Position numbers and translations under genes: made by a program | Origin: Clostridia bacterium | GTDB lineage: Bacteria; Bacillota; Clostridia; Oscillospirales; CAG-272 | Length of the DNA: 33,979 bases | Assembly (NCBI GenBank): GCA_017518975.1 | Contig: JAFWTH010000139.1 | Location: 1-33,979, forward strand | Direction: 5' to 3' | The notes under the pieces: generated by a model | Told to the model about the DNA's origin: nothing | Seen by the model: the letters and a program-made list of their open reading frames with translations, nothing else | Databases searched by the model: none | In this document: positions 23,624 to 32,172 of the stretch, in pieces | Numbering within the stretch: the first letter of the stretch is position 1 | Layout: the number at the start of each line of letters is the position of its first letter

Positions 23624-25284
23624 GCCGATGCGTATTCTTCCAGACAGATGCCCTGTTCGGTTATCGCGTAAGCCGCCGCGCGTCCGACGTATCTGAAGTG
23701 CCACGGCTCGAACCTGACTCCGGTGATATCGGTCTTTCCCTCAGGGTAACGGATTATAAATCCGAATTTCCACGCGTTCTCTTTGAGCCATGCGTACGCT
23801 TCCGTAGAGGCGAACGATTCGTCCGCATACCCGAGGTTGTGCATCTCGACCGCGAGCCCAGTCTGATAGTCGCTCGTTCCGGGACGCGGTGAATACGTTG
23901 TGACGATCTCTTCCGCCTGTTCGCGTTCCAGCGACGGATCGGCAGAGAGCTGGTCCGCAACGAATCCCTCGAATTGCGCGGTCTGTTCCGCGTATGATAC
24001 GTATCCGCCCGTCACGGTAACGTCGCTGAAACCCGCCGAGTTCATCTCGGCAAACAGCGCCTCGAGAGCTTTTTCGGCGTAGAGTCGCAACTTTTGAGTT
24101 GCGCGGCCGTCCTGCCTCGTCATTCCGACTTCGGTAAGGTCTGCGGGAACGTACGCCGCCTCCAGCGGGTTCGCCGCGTTTACGAGGAGGAGATACTCTT
24201 TTGCGTCGGGAGGATTCATATACGTCTCGTAAGAGGACAGATCGTTCCTGAATTCAGGAACCGGGACCGAGACCGTGTCTCCGGGACGGTATCCGTCGAG
24301 CGGTCTCTGATCTTTCAGTTTCAGCGAAACGGGAAGATAAACGGGCTTGTCTTTCAGCGACAGTTCCTCGTTTTCTATTCTTGAAACGCTTACCGTGTTT
24401 TTCGATCTGTTATATACGGAGTTGACTCCGTCAATATACCCGCTGACGAAACTGAACGGGACCCACATCTTCTCCCCGACGACCGAGCAATCCGCCTCGG
24501 CGGTTATTCTGTGCGAGCCTACGTAAACGGTCCTTGATTTGTCCGTAAATGTAACTCTGTCTTCATCCCCGGTCCCGGCGCTGTCCGCCTTTTCGTCCCA
24601 TTTGGGGAAGATGAAGGTCATCTCGTCGGCTTTACCGGTGACCGCCATTGACAGATAGTCGCTCACGTCGTTGAAACAAATATAGAGTACGCCGTCCCTG
24701 AACGCGGTCGACGATGATTCTTTTCTTACGGTTTTACCTCCGAACTGATACGACACGTTCGAGGATTTCGGAGCGTCGGGCGACCTGGTGAAAAAGAATG
24801 CGAACGCTCCTGCGGTGAGCGCGGCGAGGATCACGAAGATCACCGATCCGACGAGGAGTCTTCCGAAGAAGATCTTTCGTCTTTCCTTGCGCCCGGCTTT
24901 TCGCCGCGCGCGCATTTTTTCTTTGAGAACGCGTTTCTCCGCGCGGATCCTGTTTGCCCGTATTTCGGCTTCTCGCCGCCTTCTCTCGATCTCGGCGCGC
25001 CGCCTTTCGGCCCTCAGCTCGTCGAGTTTTGCGCGGCTTTCTGCTTCGCGTCTTTCCGCTTCCCGCGCCCTGATCCCGGCCTCCCTTGCGGCTTCTTTGA
25101 CACGTCTTTCGTCGGCGTATGCCCCGGATCTTCCGTAAGACGTCTGGGAGCGCGCCCCCGCCGGACGGTTTTGAGTTTGACGGTATCCCTCGGGTCTTTG
25201 CTGCGCGGTCCGCTGCTGAGCGGGTCTTTGCTGAACCCGCCTTTGCGGATCCTGCCTTTGCTGCGCGGTCCGCTGTTGAGGAGG
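23614..25284 (-). CDS. VanY-like M15 protein, main part (N-terminus in another frame)
   Basis: The domain-bearing part of a broken gene. The first ATG of this frame is at 24915, but the frame is open without a stop to at least 25284 and reads as a Gln/Arg/Pro-rich stretch, then a charged Ala/Glu/Arg coiled coil, then one membrane helix (VGSVIFVILAALTAGAFAFF), then a beta-rich domain like the copper-amine-oxidase N-terminal fold, then a VanY carboxypeptidase domain with FEPWHFRYVG. The first metal-binding motif reads SDYQTGLAVE where the family has SxHxxGxAxD, so His and Asp are Tyr and Glu. The enzyme may be inactive or have changed metal binding. The family trims the last D-Ala from wall peptides. 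Confidence 0.75.
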   Translation of the reverse strand, partial: PPQQRTAQQRQDPQRRVQQRPAQQRTAQQRPEGYRQTQNRPAGARSQTSYGRSGAYADERRVKEAAREAGIRAREAERREAESRAKLDELRAERRRAEIERRRREAEIRANRIRAEKRVLKEKMRARRKAGRKERRKIFFGRLLVGSVIFVILAALTAGAFAFFFTRSPDAPKSSNVSYQFGGKTVRKESSSTAFRDGVLYICFNDVSDYLSMAVTGKADEMTFIFPKWDEKADSAGTGDEDRVTFTDKSRTVYVGSHRITAEADCSVVGEKMWVPFSFVSGYIDGVNSVYNRSKNTVSVSRIENEELSLKDKPVYLPVSLKLKDQRPLDGYRPGDTVSVPVPEFRNDLSSYETYMNPPDAKEYLLLVNAANPLEAAYVPADLTEVGMTRQDGRATQKLRLYAEKALEALFAEMNSAGFSDVTVTGGYVSYAEQTAQFEGFVADQLSADPSLEREQAEEIVTTYSPRPGTSDYQTGLAVEMHNLGYADESFASTEAYAWLKENAWKFGFIIRYPEGKTDITGVRFEPWHFRYVGRAAAYAITEQGICLEEYASAKK

Positions 25285-25321
25285 CTCTCTGCTGAACCGG
25301 TCTCTGCGGCGCCTGTCTTTG
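25201..25321. repeat. Imperfect tandem repeat, 60 + 61 bases
   Basis: Unit 1 is 25201-25260 and unit 2 is 25261-25321. Both start CTGCGCGGTCCGCTG. Unit 2 has one extra base at about 25285 in CTCTCT. It codes the Gln/Arg/Pro-rich part of the VanY-like protein. Confidence 0.8.
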
Positions 25322-25540
25322 CGGTGCGGCCGCTTGCTGAACGGGTCTTTGGCGTACTGCGGGCTGCTGACGGTTTGCGCGCGGGGGCGACCCGGCTCTG
25401 TCGGTCCTCCGTTCCGGGACGGAATTTCTTCTGGCGATCGCCTCAGGTTCGTACCCCTTGGGATATCTGGCGCTCCTGTATCCGGAGGATGCGCCGCGTG
25501 AAGTTCCGTTTGCGTTATAACCGTTCCGTCTGTCGCTCAT
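25285..25540 (-). pseudogene. N-terminal fragment of the VanY-like gene, cut off by a +1 frameshift
   Basis: From ATG 25540 (AGGAGG 11 bases upstream) this frame codes MSDRRNGYNANGTSRGASSG and about 65 more low-complexity residues rich in Gln, Arg and Pro (for example RPVQQ repeats). After about 25285 it turns into basic, Ala-rich sequence unlike the start and overlaps the M15 frame, whereas the other frame continues the QQR pattern. Removing one base near 25285 joins both into a protein of about 641 residues. The extra base may be a real mutation, a slippage variant or a sequencing error. Confidence 0.7.
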
Positions 25541-25582
25541 ACAGGCGCATACCTCCTTTCCCGGAATTTTATCTTTCTGATT

Positions 25583-26137
25583 TTACTTCGTTTCGATCGC
25601 GAAGAAATACGGACTTGTCGGCGAGTTGACGAGCTTGATCTCCGCCGCGGTGTATTTGTATTTTGACAGGGAAGAGAAGTATTTTTGAAGTTCCTCCCCC
25701 TCCGCTTTCCCCTCCGGATGACCCGGATAGACGGCGACGATGAGCACCGCGTCTTCGCCGAGCATATCAACGGCGGACGCGACCGCCGGGAGCGTTGTTT
25801 CCCTCATCGTAGTCAATTCTTTTTTTCCCGATCCCGGCAGATATCCGAGGTTGAAGATACCCGCGCGGATTTTTTCCCTGACGAATTCCGGCGCTCTGTC
25901 GTGCGAAGCCAGAATGAGTTCCCAGTTGCGGGGACAGTCAGATCCGGAGAGTCTTTTTCTCGTTGATTCCACCGCAAGTTCCTGAATATCGAAAGCGTAG
26001 ACCTTACCCGTATCTCCGACGGTTTTCGACAGAAACTCCGTGTCGTGACCGTTTCCCATGGTGAAATCGACCGCGACGTCGCCCGGACGCAGATGCGCCG
26101 TAAGGAAACTCTTGTGCATTTCGAGCAGATCGAGCAT
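25583..26137 (-). CDS. Class I SAM methyltransferase, rRNA methylase YtqB family
   Basis: A 184-residue methyltransferase. LLEMHKSFLTAHLRPGDVAVDFTMGNGHDTEFLS at residues 4-37 is the typical start with the SAM loop TMGNGHDT. FNLGYLPGSGKKELTT is the family block that replaces the NPPY motif, and VYPGHPEGKAE follows. Family members include tRNA MnmM (YtqB), which finishes mnm5s2U34; the exact target here is not shown. The ATG at 26137 lies 5 bases past the ABC-F stop with GGGAG inside the end of that gene. The VanY-like gene follows 42 bases on. Confidence 0.9.
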   Translation of the reverse strand: MLDLLEMHKSFLTAHLRPGDVAVDFTMGNGHDTEFLSKTVGDTGKVYAFDIQELAVESTRKRLSGSDCPRNWELILASHDRAPEFVREKIRAGIFNLGYLPGSGKKELTTMRETTLPAVASAVDMLGEDAVLIVAVYPGHPEGKAEGEELQKYFSSLSKYKYTAAEIKLVNSPTSPYFFAIETK

Positions 26138-26142
26138 TTTCG

Positions 26143-28068
26143 TCACTCTCCCAACTGTTCTCTCAAAGTCTCTTCTTCGTCCCAAAGGCTCATAAGTCTG
26201 TCCTCGACGATCGTCTTTCTGTCGTAAAGTTCTGCGGCGCGAACGTAATCGGATGCCGCGTTTCCGAACAGCTCGTGATCGATATCGGCGATCTCGACTT
26301 CGAGTTTTCCTGCCTCTTCCGCGATCGCCTCGAGCCGCCTTTCCGCTTTTCTTCGGTCCTGAACGGCGCGCCGCCGCGCGAGATACTCGTCCTTCTGTGA
26401 CGGGGAGGTATCCGTTTCTTTTTTTCTCTCTTCGTGTCCGGACTTTTCCGAACCTTTTTTTGCTTCAAGATCGTCATACGAGCAAATCACGCTTTTCGCT
26501 TCGCCGTCTCTCATGACGATGAATCTCGTGGCGAGTTTTCTCATGAAATACCTGTCGTGAGAAACGCAGATCAGCGTTCCGTCAAACGAAGACAGCGCGC
26601 GCTCAAGCGCTTCGCGGGAGTCGGAGTCGAGGTGGTTCGTCGGCTCGTCGAGAATGAGAAGGTTTACTTTCATCAATATGAGCTTCGCCAGCGTGAGTCT
26701 CGCTCTCTCTCCGCCGCTGAGCACGGAGACTTTTTTTTCAACGTCCTCACCGCGGAACGAAAACGTCGCGAGCGTGTCGCGTATTTTCGTCTGCGGAAGA
26801 TCGGGGTACGCGTCCCAGAGTTCGTCGAGTACGGTGTTTTCCTCCGTGAGTCCCTGATTGTCCTGTGAATAGTAGCCGATCTTTACGTTGTATCCGGTCT
26901 CAAACGACCCGGAGACGGGAGCGATCTGCCCCATCAGTATGCGGAGAAGCGTCGATTTACCGCATCCGTTCGGTCCGTAGACGAACATTCTGTCTCCGCT
27001 TTTGAGTACGAACGACAGATCGCGGAAAAGAGGTTTTTCAGGGAAGGCCATAGTCAAATTGTCGACGTACAGCACGTCGTTTCCGCTTCTTGACGCCTGA
27101 TTGATTCTGAAAGAGATCGCGCGCGGAGAGGATTCCGGGCGCTTGATCTTTTCCATCCGGTCGATCGCCTTCATTCTTGATTCTGCGGCGATGATATTTC
27201 TTTCTCTGTTCCACTTCCGCTGGTTTTCGATGAACGCTTCGAGCCGGGCGATCTCTTTCTGCTGCAGGTCGTATTTCTTTCTGTACGCCTCCCGCGCCTT
27301 CTCCTTTTCCTCAACGAACGCGGTATACGAAACGCCGTAAAAGTGAGTTGTTCCGTTCTCCACGTCGAGGGTCCTGTTCGTCACTCGGTCAAGAAAGAGT
27401 CTGTCGTGGCTGACGACGAGAAACGTTTTTTTGTACGTTGAAAGATATCCCTCGAGCCATTCGAGCGTGTCGACGTCGAGGTGGTTGGTCGGCTCGTCGA
27501 GAAGAAGAACGTCGGGTTCTCCGGCGAGAAGTCTGGCGAGAGCGAGCCTTGTGCGCTGTCCCCCGCTGAGCGATTCGACGGGAAGGGAATGGTATTCCTC
27601 GCCGAATCCGAGGCTGACGAGCAGACTTTTGCACCTGGATCTGAAAAACAGCCCTCCTCCGTCGGTATACCGCGAATTGACCCTTGAAAGTTCCGAAGTG
27701 AGTTTTGCGACTTCATCGGGATCCTTCGTGTTCAGAAGCGCGCTTTCGAGTTCCTCCGTTCTTATCTCGAGTGCGAGAAGATCGGAGCGCGTCGCCCACA
27801 TTTGTTCGAGAACGGTATCCGGGCAGTCGGGATCGACGCGGAAGGCGTCGTCCTGACGCAGCATTTTTACCGTTTTATCCTTGCCGAGAAAGACGGATCC
27901 CTCGTCGGGCGTCAGTTCGCCGCAAAGTATACGGAAAAGGGTCGATTTACCGCTTCCGTTTACTCCGACGACTCCGACCCGGTCGCCTTCCTCCACGGAA
28001 AACGTTACGTTTTTTAAAATTGTAGTCGCGCCGTATCCATATGAAACGTCTGCGGCTGAAAGTATCAT
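26143..28068 (-). CDS. ABC-F family ATPase
   Basis: A 641-residue soluble protein with two ABC domains and no membrane part. First Walker A is GVNGSGKST (about residue 36), with signature LSGGQRTRLALARLL and Walker B LLLDEPTNHLD. Second Walker A is GPNGCGKST, with LSGGERARLTLAKLI and LLILDEPTNHLD. A charged linker with KWNRERNIIAAESRMKAIDR joins them, and the C-terminus is a coiled coil. Such proteins act on the ribosome as translation or antibiotic-protection factors; the subgroup is not resolved here. The ATG at 28068 has AGGAG upstream; the longer in-frame start is not supported. Confidence 0.95.
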   Translation of the reverse strand: MILSAADVSYGYGATTILKNVTFSVEEGDRVGVVGVNGSGKSTLFRILCGELTPDEGSVFLGKDKTVKMLRQDDAFRVDPDCPDTVLEQMWATRSDLLALEIRTEELESALLNTKDPDEVAKLTSELSRVNSRYTDGGGLFFRSRCKSLLVSLGFGEEYHSLPVESLSGGQRTRLALARLLAGEPDVLLLDEPTNHLDVDTLEWLEGYLSTYKKTFLVVSHDRLFLDRVTNRTLDVENGTTHFYGVSYTAFVEEKEKAREAYRKKYDLQQKEIARLEAFIENQRKWNRERNIIAAESRMKAIDRMEKIKRPESSPRAISFRINQASRSGNDVLYVDNLTMAFPEKPLFRDLSFVLKSGDRMFVYGPNGCGKSTLLRILMGQIAPVSGSFETGYNVKIGYYSQDNQGLTEENTVLDELWDAYPDLPQTKIRDTLATFSFRGEDVEKKVSVLSGGERARLTLAKLILMKVNLLILDEPTNHLDSDSREALERALSSFDGTLICVSHDRYFMRKLATRFIVMRDGEAKSVICSYDDLEAKKGSEKSGHEERKKETDTSPSQKDEYLARRRAVQDRRKAERRLEAIAEEAGKLEVEIADIDHELFGNAASDYVRAAELYDRKTIVEDRLMSLWDEEETLREQLGE

Positions 28069-28101
28069 TTCGGGTTTCTCCTGATATTGTGTTTGCACCT
28101 G

Positions 28102-28140
28102 AAAACCGCGCCGGGCGAAAGCGTTTTCCGCCCGGCGCGG
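28102..28140 (-). terminator. GC-rich hairpin between TPM and ABC-F genes
   Basis: CCGCGCCGGGCG / CGCCCGGCGCGG, 12 perfect pairs with an 11-base loop. On the transcript only TTTT follows, so termination may be partial. No promoter fits between it and the ABC-F start. Confidence 0.6.
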
Positions 28141-28155
28141 TTCCGCCATCGCGAA

Positions 28156-29160
28156 TCAGTGCCTTGTGAATTCTCTCGTAGCGCTCGGATCGACTTTTTC
28201 GTCTCCCGGGGACGTGCCTCTGTAGTATTCTCTGTCGAAATCGACTCTCTGTCCTCTTGGCGGTGCGGAAACGGTCCTTCTGTTAACGTTGTTCGCCGGA
28301 TTCTGCACCCTTTGTGCCGGACGGGCGGACGGAGAGGAATCGGGGTAAACGAACCTGTCGCCTCCGCGGCCGTTCTGTCCTCTCGTTCCGTACTCTCTGT
28401 CGAAATCGCTCCTTCCGGCGGGGCGTTGAGCGTGCGGGTTCTGAGGACGTCCGTTTTGAGGGGCCCCGTAATAGTTTCCCCTGCCGCTCTGAGCGAGTCT
28501 CCTTCTTTTCTCCTCGCGCATGAGAATACGCTCTCTCTCCTGCTTTTTCTCAAGATATACGAGCAGCCCGTATCCCCCTCCGAGAAGGACGGCAAGAATG
28601 ATAACGATGATAAGTATCACCTTTCCGACTCCGCCCGATTTTTCCGTCGTTTCGGACGCCTGCTTGTCGGTGTCCTTTCCGTCGGGAGTTTTCACGTTTT
28701 CGGTGATGAACGCAGAGAGCGCCTTGACGGTCGCGGAGAACCCCGCGCTGTAGTTGCCCGAAGCGAATTCCGGTTCAAGAACGGAATTCATGATCTGCTG
28801 GAGTTTTTCGTCCGTAAGGGTATCGGATATGGACGAGCTCTGTACGGCGTAGTAAAAATCCGTGCTCTTTACGGCGAGGATCAGAACGCCGTTCACTCCC
28901 CACTCTCCGAATACGCCTCTCGCATACGTGTTCGCGGGGATGTCGCCAGTGTTGTCGACCGTGCAGACCGCGATCCACGTTCCTTTGGATACGAACAGCG
29001 CGTCGTTTGTGCTTATGATCTCTGCTTTCGCTTCATCGCTGAGCATTTCAGCGCCGTCATATACGTACTTTTCCGGTTTTGCAGGATATTCGGCAAAAAC
29101 CGACACGGCAAGTGAAAGAGCGATCACGGCCGCGAGTGCAAACGTAAGTATTCTTTTCAT
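28156..29160 (-). CDS. TPM domain protein with low-complexity cytosolic tail
   Basis: A 334-residue protein. A signal peptide (residues 1-23) leads to a TPM domain at about residues 30-160: VYDGAEMLSDEAKAEI, WIAVCTVDNTGD and NGVLILAVKSTDFYYAVQ. A linker and membrane helix follow (about 177-201), then a basic coiled stretch and an Arg/Gly/Asn/Pro-rich tail in which FDREY occurs twice (SDFDREYGTRG and VDFDREYYRG). TPM proteins have been linked to photosystem repair in plants and to envelope stress in bacteria; the function here is unknown. Its ATG overlaps the TelA stop (ATGA). Confidence 0.85.
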   Translation of the reverse strand: MKRILTFALAAVIALSLAVSVFAEYPAKPEKYVYDGAEMLSDEAKAEIISTNDALFVSKGTWIAVCTVDNTGDIPANTYARGVFGEWGVNGVLILAVKSTDFYYAVQSSSISDTLTDEKLQQIMNSVLEPEFASGNYSAGFSATVKALSAFITENVKTPDGKDTDKQASETTEKSGGVGKVILIIVIILAVLLGGGYGLLVYLEKKQERERILMREEKRRRLAQSGRGNYYGAPQNGRPQNPHAQRPAGRSDFDREYGTRGQNGRGGDRFVYPDSSPSARPAQRVQNPANNVNRRTVSAPPRGQRVDFDREYYRGTSPGDEKVDPSATREFTRH

Positions 29161-30305
29161 TGTTCCTGTTCCTTCTCTCCGTTGACCTGAAGCAGTTTCT
29201 GTCTGAGCTCGTTTTCTATCCCGCGCAGCTTCACCTCGGCGGCGGCTCTCTTTTCTCTGCCTTCCGCGTGGATCTGCTGTACTTCGTCGAGCGTAGCGAT
29301 CAGCTGCTCGTTCGTATGAGTGAGCGTCTCGAGATCGACGATCCCTCTTTCAGTTTCCTTAGCTATCTCCACGGTGGATGTATGGAGCGTTTCGGCGTTC
29401 TGTTTTAGCAGTTCGTTCGTCATATCGGTGACGCTCTTTTGCGCCTTCATCGCCTCTTCGGAATGCGCTATGCCGAGTGCGAGTACCATCTGGCTCTTCC
29501 AGAGCGGGATCGTGTTAACGAGTACCGTCTGGATCTTTTCGCTCATCATCGAGTCGTTGTTTTGCAGAAGTCTGATCTGAGGTGCCATCTGGATTGCCAC
29601 CATGCGGGTGAGTTCGAGGTCGTGAAGCTTCCTTTCAAATCTGTTGCAGATCTCGTCGAAATCGTTCGCGGCCTGAGCGTCCTCGGGCAGACCCGTATCC
29701 TTGGCTTTTGCCATAAGATCGGGCAGGGTGGTCTCTCTTTCGTGAGCGAGTTTCTTTTTGCCCGCGGCGATATACATGGTCAGTTCCTTGAGATAGTCGA
29801 GGTTCATCTCGTAGAGTTTATCGAGAGTCGTGATATCCTTTAAGAGTACGACCTGATGGCGCTCGAGTTCCCCGCTTATCATAGAGACCGATTCTTCCGC
29901 CTTGGCGTACTTGATCTTCATCGATTCGATCTTGTTCTTCGTTTTACGGAAAAGACCGAAAAAACCGCCTTTACCCTGATCCTCGTTGAGCCCTTTGAGC
30001 TGGGCGACAAGGTTCGAGATCATCTCGCCGGTCTGTCCGAAATCTTTTGTGCGTACTCCTTCAAGTGCGGCGTCGGAGAATTCGGATACTTTTTTCTGCG
30101 CGGGAGCGCCGTAGCTCAGCACCATGGTGCTGTCAGTGATATCGATCTTCTCGGAGAATTCGTCGATCTGTTTCTGTTCTTCTTCGGTGAAGGTGAATCC
30201 TTCGGGAAGCGCGGTTTCTTCCGCTGCGTCAGCTGCGGTGGAGATGGGTTCTGCGGCCGCGGCCGCTCCGGTCGTCAGTTTGAGCTCGGGAATTCCGTTT
30301 TCCAT
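29157..30305 (-). CDS. Toxic anion resistance protein, TelA family
   Basis: A 382-residue soluble, largely helical protein. The N-terminal 60 residues are Ala/Glu/Thr rich. The TelA domain covers about residues 60-370: KGGFFGLFRKTKNKIESMKIKY, then HQVVLLKDITTLDKLYEMN and LTMYIAAGKKKL, then RMVAIQMAPQIRLLQNNDSMMSEKIQTVLVNTIPLWKSQM. The family was named for tellurite resistance on plasmids, but the chromosomal forms are common in Bacillota and linked to envelope stress tolerance. AAAGGA lies before the ATG. It lies between a multi-pass membrane protein and the TPM protein, a frequent pairing. Confidence 0.95.
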   Translation of the reverse strand: MENGIPELKLTTGAAAAAEPISTAADAAEETALPEGFTFTEEEQKQIDEFSEKIDITDSTMVLSYGAPAQKKVSEFSDAALEGVRTKDFGQTGEMISNLVAQLKGLNEDQGKGGFFGLFRKTKNKIESMKIKYAKAEESVSMISGELERHQVVLLKDITTLDKLYEMNLDYLKELTMYIAAGKKKLAHERETTLPDLMAKAKDTGLPEDAQAANDFDEICNRFERKLHDLELTRMVAIQMAPQIRLLQNNDSMMSEKIQTVLVNTIPLWKSQMVLALGIAHSEEAMKAQKSVTDMTNELLKQNAETLHTSTVEIAKETERGIVDLETLTHTNEQLIATLDEVQQIHAEGREKRAAAEVKLRGIENELRQKLLQVNGEKEQEQ

Positions 30306-30347
30306 TTTTGGTTATCCTTTCTGTTCAATATCTCATTGAAATTAAGA

Positions 30348-31223
30348 TTACTCGTTTGTTTCCGGCTCTTCTTTCTGCTTTCCGCTGCGGATCGCACGTC
30401 CCGTCAGGACGAGAAGATAAAGCGCGAAGAGACCGACGGAAATGATCAGAACGTTCACGATGAACGGGGGACTTTCGAGTCCGGAAGTGAATCGCAGCAC
30501 TACTCTCGCAGCAGCGACCGGCGCGGCGATAAAAGCAGCGGAGATACGCGCGAACACCGCGAGCGTCGGGCTTATCCTTCCTATCCTGTCTCTTGAATCT
30601 CCGAGGAAGAAGAGAAGGACGATGGAGAGGATAACGTTGGTCATTCCTTTTTCGGGAGAGTTGATCGGTGCGGTGGTCATATCGAAATAATAGATGAATA
30701 TCAGAAGTCCGGTGAATATCGCGGGAAAGAGCGACAGTATCGCGCCTCCGGTTCCGGAACCCCACGTTGTCGCCCTCAAGATCATCGCGGCGGCGGAAAA
30801 CAGCGCTGCGAACAGGGCGATTTTTTCAAGCGTTCCTCCGGGCAAGCCGCGGGACGAAATAATGACCGAAACAAAATACGCGACGAACAAAAGACCGGGG
30901 AGAAAAGTGAAGAAAACGGCCGAAGCTCCGGGAAATCCGATCCGGCGCGAAGCTGCCGTTCCTCTTGAGGCGATACCCGCGATAAGCGCGAGGACCGCGG
31001 ACAGTGCAATGAGACTTCCCGCGATCAGTATGAGATACGACCCAGATCTGAAATGCATGATTTCGGGTTCGTAGTCTTTAACGTACGCAAAGAAATATAC
31101 CGGTGCGCCCGCAATCCCGAGAATCGCGGAGATCACGGCGCAGATACGGAAGAGGTTCGGATTCCCCACCGGTTCGGGACGGCCCCTTTTTTTCGTGTTT
31201 TTCTCACTGGTTCGAGTGTCCAT
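30348..31223 (-). CDS. Multi-pass membrane protein, unknown family
   Basis: A 291-residue protein with about eight hydrophobic segments between residues 24 and 280, after a short charged start (MDTRTSEKNTKKRGRPEP) and before a charged end (GKQKEEPETNE). No motif is recognised. It is the first gene of the minus-strand run with TelA and TPM, with a promoter about 90 bases upstream, so it may help the TelA-TPM pair at the membrane; that is inference. Confidence 0.7.
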   Translation of the reverse strand: MDTRTSEKNTKKRGRPEPVGNPNLFRICAVISAILGIAGAPVYFFAYVKDYEPEIMHFRSGSYLILIAGSLIALSAVLALIAGIASRGTAASRRIGFPGASAVFFTFLPGLLFVAYFVSVIISSRGLPGGTLEKIALFAALFSAAAMILRATTWGSGTGGAILSLFPAIFTGLLIFIYYFDMTTAPINSPEKGMTNVILSIVLLFFLGDSRDRIGRISPTLAVFARISAAFIAAPVAAARVVLRFTSGLESPPFIVNVLIISVGLFALYLLVLTGRAIRSGKQKEEPETNE

Positions 31224-31312
31224 TGGAGGTTGTTTTCCTTTCCGGGTTGTTTATACCGTAACGGACTGCCGTCATAGCGAGGCGCGATCCGTCCAAAAAC
31301 ATCTTTCTGTAT

Positions 31313-31341
31313 ATAATAACACATTTCTTTATTGAATTCAA
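31313..31341 (-). promoter_or_regulatory. Promoter of the membrane protein-TelA-TPM run
   Basis: Minus strand: TTGAAT (31336-31341), 17-base spacer, TATTAT (31313-31318). Confidence 0.75.
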
Positions 31342-31519
31342 TATACGGGCGCGAAATATGCCTCATTTTTGATCGGGATCAAGAAAGGACGGATCCGCGG
31401 GGCGTCGGCATAGCCGTTCGTGATGGGAAAAAGGATAAAAAGCGAGGAATACGCTCAAATTGTTGATTATTACCAAAAAAACCGATTTATTTATTGAAAA
31501 ATTCTAACAATATTTTTTT

Positions 31520-31534
31520 GATCAAATTTTGATC
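31520..31534. promoter_or_regulatory. Palindrome upstream of the S10 promoter
   Basis: GATCAAA T TTTGATC, perfect 7-base arms, seven bases before the -35 box. It could be an operator or simply an AT-rich UP-type element. Confidence 0.35.
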
Positions 31535-31540
31535 TGGTTG

Positions 31541-31569
31541 TTGAAAGCGTCCTTCATTTATGATATAAT
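31541..31569 (+). promoter_or_regulatory. S10 operon promoter
   Basis: TTGAAA (31541-31546), 17-base spacer, TATAAT (31564-31569), with TG one base before the -10 and AT-rich sequence upstream: a strong promoter. Confidence 0.88.
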
Positions 31570-31655
31570 ACTGCTGTTTGATGCGCGATGATGCGGGAGG
31601 TTGCCGTACGTTCCGGACTGTCAGGGAGCGGGCGGGGAATTTCCGCGGAGTATGT

Positions 31656-31732
31656 CCGGCAAAAGCCGGGCGGGGAGAACGCGCGGGGCGCGTTTCTTTA
31701 TGCTCTGACTGCGGGGGCATTTTTGCCCTTTT
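31656..31732 (+). promoter_or_regulatory. S10 leader hairpins, candidate attenuator
   Basis: Three small perfect hairpins in a row: CCGGC AAAA GCCGG (31656-31669), AACGCGC GGG GCGCGTT then TCTTTA (31678-31694), and GGGCA TTTT TGCCC then TTTT (31715-31732). The last two look like short intrinsic terminators inside the leader of rpsJ. Confidence 0.45.
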
Positions 31733-31843
31733 CGAACCGGGATCGACTCCTTGTCGGTCTCGGCGCACTTTCGGAGAAAAAAGGAACGCCCGGACGCGTG
31801 TAAAGCGCCTCAGAAAAAACACATATTAAATAGGAGGCAAAAC

Positions 31844-32155
31844 ATGGCAGCAAGCGAAAAGATCAGAGTAAGACTCAAGAGTTACGAGCACACCCTCGTC
31901 GACTCTGCGGCGGCAAAGATCGTCGAGATCGCAAAGAGAAACGGCGCGGAGGTCTCCGGACCCGTTCCGCTTCCCACCGACAAAGAGATCGTCACGATCC
32001 TTCGCGCGGTCCACAAGTATAAGGACAGTCGCGAGCAGTTCGAGCAGAGAACTCACAAGAGACTTATCGAGATCAGAAAGCCCTCGCAGAAGGTCGTCGA
32101 AGCTCTCATGTCCGTGGAACTTCCCGCGGGTGTGGACATTGATCTTAAACTGTAA
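31844..32155 (+). CDS. rpsJ: 30S ribosomal protein S10
   Basis: A 103-residue protein, also the NusE antitermination factor. [49 protein letters not shown] and [11 protein letters not shown] match S10 closely. The ATG at 31844 has TAGGAGG upstream; the frame is open further upstream, but that part is leader. It is the first gene of the S10 operon, with an unusually long leader before it and an unusually long gap after it. Confidence 0.98.
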   Translation: MAASEKIRVRLKSYEHTLVDSAAAKIVEIAKRNGAEVSGPVPLPTDKEIVTILRAVHKYKDSREQFEQRTHKRLIEIRKPSQKVVEALMSVELPAGVDIDLKL

Positions 32156-32172
32156 GGCGAACAACCCACGTA

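Larger units (their letters stand above)
31224..31843. other. Divergent region between TelA operon and S10 operon
   Basis: About 620 bases with no convincing gene. It holds the leftward promoter at 31313-31341, an AT-rich stretch with a palindrome at 31520-31534, the rightward promoter at 31541-31569 and a leader of about 270 bases with several hairpins before rpsJ. Confidence 0.7.
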
